Part shown: one piece after another, positions 1 through 12,075 of the stretch
Numbering within the stretch: position 1 is the first letter of the stretch
Layout of the letters: each line of letters starts with the position of its first letter
Notes under the pieces: model-generated
Told to the model about the DNA's origin: nothing
The model's database searches: none
The model's input: the letters and a program-made list of their open reading frames with translations, nothing else
From: Poecilobothrus nobilitatus
Lineage: Eukaryota > Arthropoda > Insecta > Diptera > Dolichopodidae
NCBI GenBank assembly: GCA_947095535.1
Contig: OX352773.1
Coordinates: 263,895,590 to 263,959,589 of the forward strand
Direction of reading: 5' to 3'
Length of the DNA: 64,000 nucleotides
Made by a program: the position numbers and the translations under genes

Positions 1-984
1 TTTCTAGGAATTTTTAAATATAAGAAGATGAAAAACTTGTACAAATTATATTATAAAGTTTTTACCCGTTTATGGTTAAAACATATTTTTTGTATTTGAA
101 AATTAAAATATTTAAAAAAATTTTTTTTTCATTTTTTAAATTAAATTATAAAAAAGTTTTACTTGTACAACGTTGTATACTCGTATATAACTTTCAGTAA
201 CAATAAATCGTATTTCAACAAAAAAGAAGCCATAATAAAAAAAAGAAAGAACTCATGCACTCCTGATTTTTCTTGTTCCTATATACCTATAATATATATT
301 ATGTATATGTGTAGTATATACTATCAAAAATTCTATATTGCATATTATATTTTAAAATTTTGTCTTTTTCTTGGAAAATCCTTCAGAACTCTTATTTCTT
401 CTCTTTGAAAAATCTAAACTACAATACAAAGATTTTATTTTTCTTGATATAAGATTATTATCTTTATATTATTTTGATGTTTTGATGTTATAATTTTAAG
501 TATATACCAATGACAAAATGTTAAAAGTAATTATTATTTTTCTTTTATTTTCTTTTATATTTAAACTTTTTTACATGAGAAGAATAAAATTACAAATGAA
601 ACGGTAATAGGGTAGTAGAATTCTTGGCAATAATGTTTTTCTTTCAATTACAGTAACCTTCAAAGTAAACTTTAAGGATTCAAGGACACAATAACAAATA
701 TTGAAGTTTCAAGTTTTTGTATAATAACGGTATAGGTTTAGGTATAAACAGAAAGGACAGCAGATATACATTTGGATCAATTTATGGCCGTTGTTATATA
801 ATTCGGTTGAGATTCAAATCATTATACCATTCGAAAATGTATCCAAATCATTGATTCTTTGGTTTTATGTTGTTGAAATTTGTAAATTTAGTTTTAAACT
901 TTAGAATAAATAAAACAAACAAGCCGTACAAATATATCATACCTATTCATAAAATTAATCAACTTTAAGGTATAATACAGCTAC
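1..984. other. AT-rich DNA, no gene seen
   Basis: This stretch is AT-rich with frequent A and T runs. The only open frame of note (163-408, plus) is rich in Tyr, Ile, Lys and Ser, as expected of random AT-rich DNA. I see no splice-flanked exon, repeat match or structural RNA. Confidence 0.6.
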
Positions 985-1602
985 AGTATAATATTGTATA
1001 ACAGCTACTCAATCCTGATGGGCCAATTCAATCAAATTTTACAGAAGTTGCTGCAACAAAATTTTATTTTAATTACCAACATATAATATAGAGTAGATAA
1101 ATTTCGGACCTATCCGAATCTGTTGCTTAATGTCGTAAAAGTCGTTATCAAAAAATATTATTTTGTTTTTTATTTACAAAAATTTTATATACTTACCCAC
1201 CCTAGACACTGAATTATGTACATTTTAATAATAGATGACAATTTGTGTGTTAGCTACCTGAACTGGTTACGCCAGACCAATCCAAGTTTTACAGAAAGGT
1301 TTTAAATTTAACTTTTTTTTAGCATATTTCCAGATATCTAAATTTAATTAGACACTGATGAGTTATGCGGCTACGCAAATATTTCCGCCGAATTTATTCA
1401 TTTTCTACCAACAGCTAAACTGACAGGTAGATAAAAATTAAAGAGCAAAAAAAATCCAAAATCGTACTACGAATATTATTTGAGTTATCGTACAGATGAG
1501 CGGACACGGACATATTTCAATCAGCTCAGAATTTAATCTTGAGCAAAAAATACATACAAACATATAATAGCAAATTTATTATACCCATAGTTCAGGGGTA
1601 TA
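985..1602 (+). repeat. Family A element, old diverged copy
   Basis: This is a worn copy of the dispersed family whose best copies lie at 18199-19407 and 61133-63960. Shared landmarks in the same order are GCTAC-TCAAT with TTTTACAGAAGTTG, a TAGACACTGA unit start near 1202, TTGAGTTATCGT near 1478, the CTCAGAAT hairpin segment near 1527, and the 3' end AAATTTATTATACCC near 1571. The 3' end reads TATACCC, a few bases, then GGGGTATA, so the terminal inverted motif is kept. The hairpin survives with changes on both arms and an extra closing G-C pair. Internal units are badly degraded and the 5' end is uncertain. Confidence 0.55.
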
Positions 1603-2689
1603 CGGATATATATACATGGTTTGGCATGAAACTGTTCATCCTACAGATGTTTTAAATTTTAAACAAAAATAATAATTTTAACTGACATATTTCTATTCCT
1701 TTTCGGAATACAAAATGATTGAATCAACACATTTTGTTATAACTACAATCTTTGTACATATATTCTTTTCATCAAATTTCATAGAGGATGAATATTGAGG
1801 AAACTATTTTGATTTTAATTAAAAACTTTTACCACAGAAAATAAAAAAAAAACAAATAGGTATCCTACTTATATCTAGATCTAAAATAAAGATAAAGAAT
1901 TATTATATCATTTCTACGCATTTTTTACTTTTTCTTAATTTTTAATAATTCAAAAAAAAAAGAAAAATTTAATAGGTATCTATGTATGGATGTGGGTAAT
2001 TTTTACTTGTATATATAAATTTTAAATCTTCGTTTTACTTAAAGTTCAAGGTTATGTATTTTGAAAATAAAAAGTGAAAATAAGAAAGTATTTTTTTTGT
2101 TTTCTTGTTTTTTTTGTAAAATTATCCTTGAGACAACAAAAATGAAAAATTTTTCTTCATGATTACTAAAATATTAAAAAGGAGCACCATATAACTGAGA
2201 ACAGATATGAGACAGACGACAAATTAATAAGAATTAAAATAAGACATTTTTTATTCAACGTATGACAACTGAAATAAAGTTTAACTGTAAAAAAAAGAAA
2301 AACCAAACAATCCATATCAGAAATGACAAAATTAAAAGATATTTTTTCAAATAAATTAAAATGGAGGTGTAATTATGATTTTGACAAGATAATTTTAATT
2401 TATTTCTATTATAATATTTAATTAGATGTTCTTTATTATTATTATAACATAAATATTCCAATTTTAATTACACAATTTTAAATAATAATTTTATGTTTTA
2501 ATATAATGTTCTATCAAAAATATTTTAAAAATAAAACAAATATTTTATTCTATTATCGAAATTAATTTAATGAAATAGAGAGCAAAATTTACACAAAAAA
2601 AAAACTTAAGTCAACAATTTTTTTTTTCTTCCCAGTCTTAAGAAGCAGCATTGGACATCCATTATGATGTTTCATAACTGACTAAGCTT
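1603..2689. other. AT-rich DNA, nothing recognised
   Basis: A/T-rich sequence with poly-A and poly-T runs around 1840-1960 and 2090-2120. The 68-codon minus frame at 2255-2461 is low-complexity and has no recognisable domain. Confidence 0.55.
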
Positions 2690-2830
2690 CAGTTTCTGGA
2701 ATCATTAATTTCACTAAACCGATGTTTACTCGGCTGTAGATATTGAAAAAGACTATGAGACGTAAATATTTCTTTTATTTGTGCGCCATCTATTATCTTA
2801 TACAAGCATTATTTTATTATTATTTTATTG
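2690..2830 (+). repeat. Family D dispersed repeat, copy 1
   Basis: A segment around 2778 reads TTTGTGCGCCATCTATTATC and continues TTA-TACAAG. The same block occurs at about 41278. Upstream similarity is also visible: TCGGCTGTA, then GACTATGAGAC here, against TTGGCTGTATCA, then GACTATGAAAC near 41240. This supports two copies of one dispersed element rather than chance. The ends are not defined and no coding potential is visible. Confidence 0.55.
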
Positions 2831-3321
2831 TACAGGGTGTTCCCGAAATAAGTGTTGTACTTCAGGTGATGATTTAGCATATTAAAACAAAAAAAAAAAT
2901 ACCTTAATATAGGAGGGTCAATTTTCATCAGTTTTCGAGATTGGGACTTAAAGTTTTTTTCATATTCAAAATACATATTATTCAGTTCAAGTTTTTCCTT
3001 ATAAAAAAATTGAAACCACTTGTTTCAAAATTAATTAAAATTCTTTTTACCGTTTTATTTAAAAACTAACGGTAATTAATTAATTAAATTATTCATTCCG
3101 TATTTCTTCTCGTTCATTTTGAGAATAACCACATCCACGTACCTTAAAAATTGTGTTATAGCAAATAAAGCATTTAGTGGTAGAACATTACAACTAATTT
3201 TTTTTTTAATAAAATTCTAAACGGTAAAAACCAATTTTCAATCAAAGTGCCGTGTAATTAAGGATAATAATATTTTTCATATTATGTTTTAATTAAATTA
3301 TAGAATGCTTTATATATAAAA
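2831..3321. other. AT-rich DNA with a possible transposon-end motif
   Basis: At 2832 the sequence reads TACAGGGTGTTCCCGAAATA, which resembles the start of some insect DNA transposons. No matching inverted end was found downstream, so this is only a motif-level note. The rest to 3321 is AT-rich and unremarkable. Confidence 0.3.
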
Positions 3322-3590
3322 GAGGGTGCATACCAGTTTGCTAAAGCAGGTTTTCGTGAAGACATTTCGTCTAATGCTATTTGACAACAAAGACATTTAG
3401 CAAAATGCCACCAGACAAAAAGACTTTTAACAAAATAGTATTTAAAAAAACTAAATATGCTTTATTGTTCAAATAACAGTTTGCCAAATATCTTTTTGCG
3501 AAGTGTCGCATTATATCAAATGAAAATTTGCAAAATGTTCCTAGATATTAGACAACATGAAGTTTTACCATAAAGAATTCAGTTAAGAGT
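3322..3590 (+). mobile_element. Family C short foldback-like element, copy 1
   Basis: The element starts with GAGGGTGCATACCAGTTTGC and contains repeated GACATTT and GACAAAAAGAC phrases. It ends near TTTTACCATAAAGAATTCAG. The same order of landmarks occurs in the copy at 39604-40378, including TTTTAACAAAATAGT, ATGCTTTA and GCGAAGTGTCG. About 265 bp long with no ORF, it looks like a non-autonomous DNA element. Ends are inferred by comparison of the two copies, and no clear target duplication was seen. Confidence 0.55.
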
Positions 3591-5149
3591 ACATAAACTG
3601 ACATATAGATCCCTAAATTTTGGCTAGCAATTTACAATTGAGGAAATTAAAAAAAACATTTTATATTTTCGATCAAATTCATAAATCTCATATTTGAATA
3701 ATGTATAAAGAAATATATATACTAGTACAGCCAGTGCACCGCAATTCAGTATCTGGGTAAGATATAAAATAGACCTGGATACTCCAATCCGAATAAAAAT
3801 TATATTGCAGAAAACTTAACATTTTTAAATTTCCACGGAAATGTAGATGTCTGTTTTTTTGTGCAAATACCGTTTACGTAAATCCTATCGGGACAGTAAA
3901 ATTATTCCATTATTCCAATCTTTCCGACGTAAAAGACGTTTAATAGCTTATTTACATTTATATACGAGTCAAAGTACGAGTACATAAAACAAGAAATCTG
4001 AAATATAGTAATGCATTACAGGTACATCTCCAAATTGTGAAACATATTACCACAATAACATACGTTTCCCAATTCTAGAATTCTAAAACATTTAAGAAAT
4101 AAGTCAGATTTTTCCTTCTTAATTCACCATTTTAATCTACTACTTTATTTATAAAATAGTCGCATTCTATATGCTTGTTTCCTTACTGTTCATTTTTGGA
4201 CCATTATTATACACTCCAGAAACTGTCAGGCTTTTTTCCCACTATTCTGAATATGGGAAAAAGGGGGTTTAGTAAGTAAAATTTGCATATTATTAAGTTG
4301 GCTTAAGTTTTCTGGGAGTTTTCTGAAGAATTTCACTTTTCTGGCAAAAAAACAAGAATTAAAAATAAAATTTTAAAATTTTTTCCTATGAACTTTAAAA
4401 TAATAATAAATGACTGACATTTTTATTGGGTTTTTTTAACTTATAATAAACGAAACAATTAGTACTTGCAATAATTAGAAGCAACTAAACAAACCACTAC
4501 ATATACATAATATTATTATGTAAATTCAAAATATAAAAAAAGAAAAAAAACAGGATCCTACTTCCTCCGATAGAGTAATTTAAATTCCCATTAATTAATT
4601 AAAACTTAATTTATTTTTTAAATGTCAAAATATTATAATTTATTAATACACCTATATATAAGTATATGTATATAAACTTATAATTAATATATAATAAATT
4701 GTATATTAATTTTAAAAAATTTTTAGATTATTGTTTAAACTTCGGCTTTTTTTGTGTAATAAAATCAAAAAAAAAAAAAACAAAACAAATTATCTTTTCA
4801 AAATTCAAAATAGATTTGATAATAATAATATTATTTCCGTCCAATTTATTTAACCAAAATTCAATATGATAATATAAATATTTGTATTCAATAGCGACCA
4901 CAATACAATATAATAATATTGTATAAAAAAATAATAATTTTAAAAATATTCATAAATAATTCATTTATTATATTGTTATGGATAATATTGAGTATATCTA
5001 AAAAGTGCTCTTCAATAATAACAAAATATATAGGAAAGACTAAATGTAAAATCTCCCAAAACCAAAAGGTCTAAAAAATTTCAAACGCATAATTGTTCAA
5101 AAAAAGAAAACGTGTCAAACATTTTGGACAAATAAATTGGATTTTGGAT
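3591..5149. other. AT-rich DNA, nothing recognised
   Basis: Long AT-rich stretch with A/T homopolymers and short palindromes such as ATACAATATAATAATATTGT near 4902. No coding or element signature is visible. Confidence 0.5.
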
Positions 5150-5815
5150 GGAAAAATTTGTTTCACTATGGACCCTCAATCTTTCTATCTGTTTACAAAA
5201 ATTTCTACACTCTTAATAGTTGTTTTATGTAGCATCCATTTATTAAGAAGCTACAACGACTCTAAAATTGAAAAACACAATTTTCTAATAATGTGCATAT
5301 CTTAGATTCTACTTATTTATATATTTTTTGGTCCCATCCCATCAATGTTATAGAAATTTTTGCAATTTTGTTTTTAAATTTACTGTTATGTAAAGACAAA
5401 ATTTTGCTTCCTTCATAGCTTCGTCAGGATACTTTTAGTTAGAATTTTTAAATTTTAAAACAAAACAGATCTTTCAGAACTAGTTTAAGTTATTTTAGAA
5501 AATTTTGTTTTTACTTTCTACTTTTTAAAAACAATAACGGGTTAGAAATTTATAAATTGGTATTTCCGGACAGCTGTTACTTAGGTAGTAAATAATGTAC
5601 AAATATTTTCAAAGTAAAATGTAAAAATTAAAACTTCAACATTTTGTTTTTACATTGTGTTAACAGCTTTTCTTCATTATGTACTTAAAAACAAAGTGTA
5701 ATAAAAGTGTTACATGATTTTTACATTTTTTTACTTACATATAAAAAAAAGTGGAAATTGTTCACCTTTACAAACCTTTAGTTTTACATTCTGCCTTTTT
5801 TTTCTAATTTTTAAG
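5150..5815 (+). repeat. Family B element, diverged copy
   Basis: Landmarks of the family best seen at 20030-20765 and 49061-49752 occur in order. They are CTGTTTACAAAAATTTCTAC near 5188, TTAAATTTACTGTTATGTAA near 5375, CTTCATAGCTTCG near 5412, GTGTTAACAGCTTTTCTTC near 5656 and AACCTTTAGTTTTACATTCT near 5773. Many indels separate it from the other copies, so it is old. The 70-codon frame at 5093-5305 is an accidental product of this repeat. Confidence 0.6.
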
Positions 5816-6949
5816 CGATTTTTCTAATAATTAGACTCAAAATATTCAAATTGAGTGATTGTAAATTTTGTTTAATCAAACTTATAATAAATATTAGCAC
5901 TGGCCAACTCTTGTTTAGAACATAAAAAAATTACAGTTAATTTTTGCAGAAATTTCACGAGAACCAAACTTATTATAGAGAAATTACTAGTTCTTATAGA
6001 ATTTCTGTAATTTGTATTGATACCAAGCGCCTAATCATCCCCATCTATAGAAAATACACAGACATACTCTTTTTTGAGTGATTTTTTATACCCTATATAC
6101 TACATGTACATGTCAATTTTTTTAACATATTATTAAAATTTCAAGAAATTAATTTCGAGGAACTTTGGGACGACAGTTTTTATACTATGTTATACCATGA
6201 TGATGCTATAATATTAATAACTAATATAGCTAATGTATATAAGACTTAAAGAGATATATTTAGTACAGTTAGCTTATACCGTTAATTATAATTATTTTTA
6301 ATCTTGGGACTTTTGTTTTGTTTGGCCAATTTTTCACCAAAATATTTTCACTAATTATTCATTTCATAATTTTGGGCCGTTTTAGTTTTCGGTTATTACA
6401 CATGTAACCGAAAAACAAAATGTACAATTTACAAAAAATATTTTATTTAATCAATAGTGTGGGTTGTAATAGTATTAGTAAATAATTCAAAAATATAAAA
6501 AACTATTGAAGTCTATATAAATATCAATATGTTTTTCAATTAGGTTAGAAATTATTATAAATTTTTATTATTGGCATTATAATAATAATATATAATTTAT
6601 TGTTAAAACTAAAGATAAAACTTGTAATATATAAATTAGAAATACATATTATGTATGTGGTAATAAGAAATTTTTATAATAGTCGTTGTGGGACATATTA
6701 TATATGATTAGAAAAAAACTTAGATGAGTAGTAATGGTATTGAAATATTAAGTAGAGAAAATGAAGTATAAACAAGTGGTTAAATAATCAAACTTTTATT
6801 GAAATAATTAAAATTTATGAAATGTGAAAATAATTTAATGGGAAGGATAATGGAAAAAAAAAGTTTTAATTGAAAAGTTTTGATCAAAGATTTTAATTTT
6901 AAACAAGTTTTTTTTTTTTTTGTTTAAAGTAAGGTATGGGAATCTTTTA
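5816..6949. other. AT-rich DNA, nothing recognised
   Basis: AT-rich sequence with TAATAATAATATA-like simple stretches around 6540-6600. No repeat match or coding signal was found. Confidence 0.5.
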
Positions 6950-7190
6950 CCAAAAGAAAAGAACGGTGACACCAAAACACCAAAAGTACGAACCTGGTTG
7001 TATCATTTTTTATTGACTAAACTGGACCTCTCTCTTTATACAATGCCAATACAATGGGATTAAACCTTGAACTGATAATGCATAGTATATTGGATAGGTA
7101 GAAGGGATAGGAAACAGTAGGATAAGGATTCGAAAATAGTAAATTAGGAAGTGAGACTGTAAAGGAACAATGAATGCGTCAATAATATTA
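6950..7190 (+). repeat. Family F dispersed repeat, copy 1
   Basis: This purine-rich segment shares ordered landmarks with 35250-35480: an ACACCAAAA block, then TGGGATTAAACCTTGAACTGA (here) against TGGGCTAATCACCCTAACTG, then GATAGGA/GGATCAGGA runs, then a GAAGTGAGACTG or GAGTGGGATTG block. Similarity is patchy but collinear, so I call it an old dispersed repeat. The 64-codon minus frame inside it is not a gene. Identity of the element is unknown. Confidence 0.4.
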
Positions 7191-8900
7191 ATATTAACAT
7201 TCAAGAAGCTTGTATAAATAAGTTACAATTATTTACAGTAACAAATTAAATGTGCAGAAGTTGTTTTTTAAGACAAATCACTGATATATTTTATAGTTTC
7301 TGAATTTAAAAAGATGCATGTCGTAATCAGATGCTCGCTAAAGATTTCACTTTAATATTTGATATAAACTATAAACTAACGCGTTTTAATTTTGATAAAT
7401 CATTATTACTTTATTTTAACCCTTAGATTAAACCTTTATACACTTCCTTATACCTTAACCTTTATACACTTCGAAAAATATGGTAAAATTTTTGTAGTTA
7501 TATTCTCTTGTACGGCAATTGATATTGTGCCTTCTTTATTCTTCCAATTCTCACAATAATCTCTTTTTTAAATTATCTTACGAGGGCCTTGGTGACAGAG
7601 AAATGCATTAAAAAAAAAATTTTTTTACAGTATACTTTTAAAACTTAAACCTAAATAGATGATGATACCATATTCTACACTACTTGTACATTTTAACCTT
7701 TTTCTACTATTGTTTGTAGTTATAATTTCTATACGTAACATTTACTACCTCCTTTATCATTTAAATATTAAACTATATTACTATAAGTAATCTACATTAC
7801 TAGATCTATAGATGCCGAAAGTTACTTATCTTAAATTTTTTTTTTAATTGTAATCATCATACATGTTTTTACCACATTTCTGAAAGAGGTTTTGACCGAA
7901 ATCGATATTAAGATTAACTTAATTTAAGAACTTTGCGTGATCAAAAGAAAACCGTCAGAAGATTTTAATAAACAAATTAAAACATACTGTAACTCATGAG
8001 GATACGTACAAGATACGTCTCTATTTGTAATGGCCGGTTAATTTAAAATATTGCAATAGTGAGAGAAATAGTTTGTGATACTTTATGCTCCTGTATTTGT
8101 CATCTTAGCTTATGATTTTGCTTTTACTCCCTTATATAGCTAGATTAACAAAAGTAATATCACCAAAAATTATAGAAATTTTAATTAAATTTTGAAAATC
8201 CAACTATTAAGAAGGGTATTTGTCATTAGATATATTAAAAATCTGAGAATGATTCCAAAACTACCAATGAATTCAGAAATAGTTACTGTTAGGAACACAT
8301 TTTAGGCACTTGGCTTAACTGCTCCATAACAAAAATTTTACTGATACCGCCTTAAATGTGAATGCTATCGAAACATTATAAAAATCTAATTTTAGATTTT
8401 AACTATATACAAGAACGGACAAACTTGTGCCCCAGAGACAGAGAAAACTTAAAACTTTAGCTTTAAACAGATAAAAAGAAAATCGGGTTACAAGTAGTTG
8501 AATCAAAAAGTAAAAGGTTTTATTATGACTTTTTAATTTATGGGGAATAACTGATTTAAACTAAAATGCTTCACTAAGATTTGCGTACACATTTTAGCTT
8601 CAGTAATCCTATTTAATATAAGGCTTGACTAAGAGTGAAATTAATTCCCTGACTATTCTTTCAAAACATAAGCAAAAGCTATCACATTATACAAAGGGGG
8701 TTCTTCTCATTGTCACAAAGTTTTACTATCGCTATAGTGATTAAGAATATATTCTACAAAAACTTATATATCATATTTTTAATGGTATCTATATAGGTAC
8801 GTTTAGTCACATCAAAGAAATAAAAAATTTTACCATTTAAAGGAATACATTAAAATAAACTGAAAACCTTTAATTTTTTTCATTTAAAATTTATCTAATT
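7191..8900. other. AT-rich DNA with one short direct repeat
   Basis: AACCTTTATACACTTC occurs twice, at 7431 and 7457, giving a 26-bp period local duplication. The remainder is AT-rich and featureless. Confidence 0.5.
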
Positions 8901-8978
8901 CTCCCTCCCTCCCTCTGTATCAAATTGAATATCCATCCCTCTGTATCAATTAAAGCTCCCTCTGTATCAAATTGAATA
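8901..8978 (+). repeat. Small minisatellite, three CTCCCTCTGTATCAA units
   Basis: Three imperfect units of about 25-30 bp run head to tail, each built on CCCTCTGTATCAA(A)TTGAA, with a short CTCC run at the start of the first. The pyrimidine-rich composition contrasts with the flanks. It looks like local slippage or duplication; no function is implied. Confidence 0.75.
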
Positions 8979-10974
8979 AAATTTTATTTGTACAAAAATA
9001 AAAAAAAAACAAAACTGATGTTACCATATTTGCTAAGTTGGTAAATTCAAAAATAAATTCATTGTAAAAATGGATAAATTTAAAAATTTGGCAAATAAAT
9101 CAAATTCAATAAAACATAAATTTCAGAAATTTGTTTTTCTTTTCTTAAACAAATATTGGAAAATTGAAAATACTTTTCTTTTAATATCTATGAAAACTCT
9201 TAGCTTAAATTCTTTTAAAATTAAAGAAAAAAACAAAAATTGGCTAAAAGTCAAAAATATATTTAAAGAAAAATGCACCTTTTTGCTTCAGTTGCTATAA
9301 TAATTTATGGCTGAGGCTATAATTGTAAAAGTCAAAAAAAAAAAAATAAATTTAAAAACAGATGAAATTCTTCAATAAATATTTTGGCAATATTTTAAAA
9401 AATGCTACTATTTAAAAAAAATTTCAGTTTTCAGTTTTTTAATAGTTGATATTATTGCGATGGAAAGAAACTATTAAAAAATAAAAATATACTGAATTTA
9501 AAGCAAATTTTTTGACATACTTTTGACGTTTATTCTGTTTTGTGAATATTAATTGCGTTATTTCTTAGTAAATTCCATTAGAAATGAACTATTTATGTAT
9601 TAGTACATCTTTTTTCTAATTAATCCTCCCAACACTCAATAGCTTTCTATGTTTCTCGATTTTCTTTATTCTTTATTCGTATTTTCCCAATCCTCAAACC
9701 AAACAGTTCAATGTACTACTCGTATATAGGTTCTAACCTACTGTTTGGTTTAAAAGGGAAGTAGGGTTTAGTTAGTTATAAAGTCCAACACAGCCAAAGA
9801 GAATTCATGCAATTCATTCAAGTTGTTCTTATTGACGTTTTTCGAGATTGCCTAATTCTAAATAACTTTTCAAGAATATTGATAAATAAAAATAGTTTTT
9901 AGTTGACAATACGTCAAAATATTTACTTAGTGTAATCATTCTACCCAATATCGTACCTAATAATAAAATCATTTATTTTTAAAGAAGCAAAACGGATAAA
10001 TTTTTGGATATTTTCAAGTCTATTAAATACCAACCGACTCAACTTCCTCTTTATAGTATACTGAACTTCTGTAGCGATAACACAAAATTGTGTACCTATC
10101 ATTATTACAATCGCAATAATACATACAGGTAAATATCTTGTCTAACTTTACTAAATTTATTCAGTTCTTTTAATAGGGGAAGATCCTAAGCTGCAAAAAA
10201 CAATTTAATGATAAGTTCTATAACAAAATTTAAAAAAAAATGTTATCATCACACCAGTGTTTTGCTTATTGTGAACAGAAAATTAAAGCCACGTTTAAAG
10301 TTATAAATGTTATAAATACATTTTATATTTTGTTTTCAATGTCTAAATTAATATCGAACTACAAATAGATGAACCTGAGGTTAATTCATTACTGGCACTT
10401 TTTCAAAGCGATTCAAAGAAGATAGCTATTTGAAAGTAGAAAATTTCGAAATTTCGACTAATTCCATTTTACAATTAAGTGTGGAAATTTTTATTTTATT
10501 TAATTTTTTTTTATTGTAATCCCTAAATATCGGATCTTCAGATTCCAATGAATCTGGGAACAATTTTTTTTGTCTTATTAATCAAAACTCAATTTTGATT
10601 ATGATTATTTTTATCAACTTCTGTTTTCAAATTTCTAGGGTGTATGAAATCCGAAAGGAAAAGGGTACATAAACTTGTTATTGCCCTTAATGAGAACAAT
10701 AAAGTAAAATATTTATCTATCAAAATATCTTTAAAATTTTTAAATCTTTTATTCATCTATCATTATATCTTTTTCACATAAAAAATATTTGCTGAAAATA
10801 ATGTTTTTTGTTATTGCTTTTATTAAGAATTTATTTAGTTTTTACAGTTACAATATGAAATTCTGGGTATTTTTTAATTTTATTGGATAAACTGATCAAA
10901 ATTATTGGATTATTGGATTAACTGATCACACAATTTAAAAAAAAAACCTTTTTGAAAAATTTGATTAATAGTTT
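8979..10974. other. AT-rich DNA, nothing recognised
   Basis: AT-rich sequence. The 76-codon plus frame at 9070-9300 is almost entirely Lys, Asn, Phe, Leu and Ile and shows no domain; I do not call it a gene. Confidence 0.5.
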
Positions 10975-11127
10975 TACTCGGTTTGTCCGTTTGTTTACAA
11001 AACTTCTACACCGTTTAAGATAGAACAATAAAATTTTACAATGGATAAATCTCTTTATATAGCCCATTACTGAACTGCAGCCCCTCAACATTTAAAAAGT
11101 GCTATTTTTAACAATATATCTCAGGTT
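10975..11127 (+). repeat. Family B element, left half of a split copy
   Basis: The 5' part of family B is present: GTTTACAAAACTTCTACACC near 10993, AAGATAGAACAATAAAATTT, CATTACTGAACTGCAGCCCC near 11066, then AATATATCTCAGGTTCTG. It breaks off at a poly-T run. The rest of the same element resumes at about 11735, so two other repeats (11128-11284 and 11285-11708) are nested in it. Confidence 0.7.
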
Positions 11128-11284
11128 CTGTTTTTTTTTTTTTTTTTTTTTTTGTACGAGGTTTGGTGGAAAACTCGAAAGTTACCAAGAGGAACTGCAC
11201 GTGGTTCCTTAGGATAGTGTTGGCCTTTAACCAAACCACCCCCCTTTTAAAATCAAATTTTAGGATGGAACCTATAAATTAAAA
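11128..11284 (-). mobile_element. Retroposed fragment with long poly(A) tail
   Basis: A run of about 25 T residues is followed by GC-richer sequence (GTACGAGGTTTGGTGG and on) that has no counterpart in other family B copies. On the minus strand this reads as a unique sequence ending in a poly(A) tail, the signature of LINE-mediated retroposition. It could be a 5'-truncated LINE, a SINE or a processed transcript piece. I recognise no protein or RNA in it, and no clear target duplication is visible because family A abuts the other side. Confidence 0.5.
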
Positions 11285-11708
11285 ACAAGAAAGAGTGCAG
11301 TAGAGTAGACTGTGTCAATTCTGGGATACCCATATATGAAAGTAATATATCCTGTTTCTATAAAACTTGATCATCTTTTAAAAAGATTCAGATGTTTTAA
11401 TACCGACGTTAACTACAGAGATATATTTATGTAAATTGTGGAGTTGTATGGCAGCTACCCGAATCCGGCGGTCGAAAATGCTGGATTATGCTGAATAGCA
11501 AAACTAACAATTTTGCAAAAGTGACTTAAAAATATTTCAGCCTCCTAGCTGCTTTATTTTTGAGTTATCGTGCGGACGGACATACGTGGCTTAATCGACT
11601 CAGAATTCGATTCTGAGCCGATCCATACCTTTGACACTATATCTATCTCGACTCCTTCAAGGTGTCACAAACGTTATATCAAATTTATTATACCCTTGAA
11701 CACACCGT
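11285..11708 (+). mobile_element. Family A element, short copy with a single internal unit
   Basis: The head GAGTGCAGTAGAGTAGACTG at 11293 and the tail AAATTTATTATACCC near 11685 match the long copies at 18199 and 61133. The interior has only one GCAGCTACCCGAATCCGGCG unit, one CAGCCTCCTAGCT block and one TTGAGTTATCGTGCGGACGG block. It therefore shows the minimal architecture, without the internal array. The hairpin CTCAGAAT-TCG-ATTCTGAG is intact at 11599-11617. The end motifs have decayed: ATACCCATATATGAA on the left and no GGGTAT on the right. The 63-codon frame within it is accidental. Confidence 0.75.
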
Positions 11709-12075
11709 TTAATTTAAAAACGCCCAACGATAGTACATTGTTATTTATTTTAACTTTATAAATTTATTAATATCAAAATTATCAATTTTTTTTAAATTTA
11801 GTATTTACATTTATCGTTATGTGTTTGCCTCCTTCATAACTCCGGAAGGTTTTTAATTAGAACCGCAGTTATGAAGGAAGAATTTTGAGAGAAGAAAGAA
11901 AGATCTTCCAGAATTAGCATAAGTTACTTCAGAAAATTATTTTCCATTTTCCGTTGTTTGAGAGTAAGACGGATAAAAATTGAAAAATTTATTAATTTTA
12001 GGCTTCGGAATAAATGTTTCAAAATAAAATGCAATTCAACTTTCAATCGTGTTTTAACCGTATTATTTTTCCATT
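11709..12075 (+). repeat. Family B element, right half of the split copy
   Basis: Family B resumes with TAACTTTATAAATTTATTAA, TTTAGTATTTACATTTATCG at about 11798, CTTCATAACTCCGGAAGG near 11832 and ATCTTCCAGAATTAGCATAA. This continues the element interrupted at 11127. The junction places a poly(A) retroposon and a family A copy inside one family B copy. Confidence 0.65.

Noticed and set aside
2832..2860. 5' end of a DNA transposon (CAGGGTGTTCCC)
   Set aside because: No matching inverted end was found and there is no second copy in the window, so it is kept only as a note.
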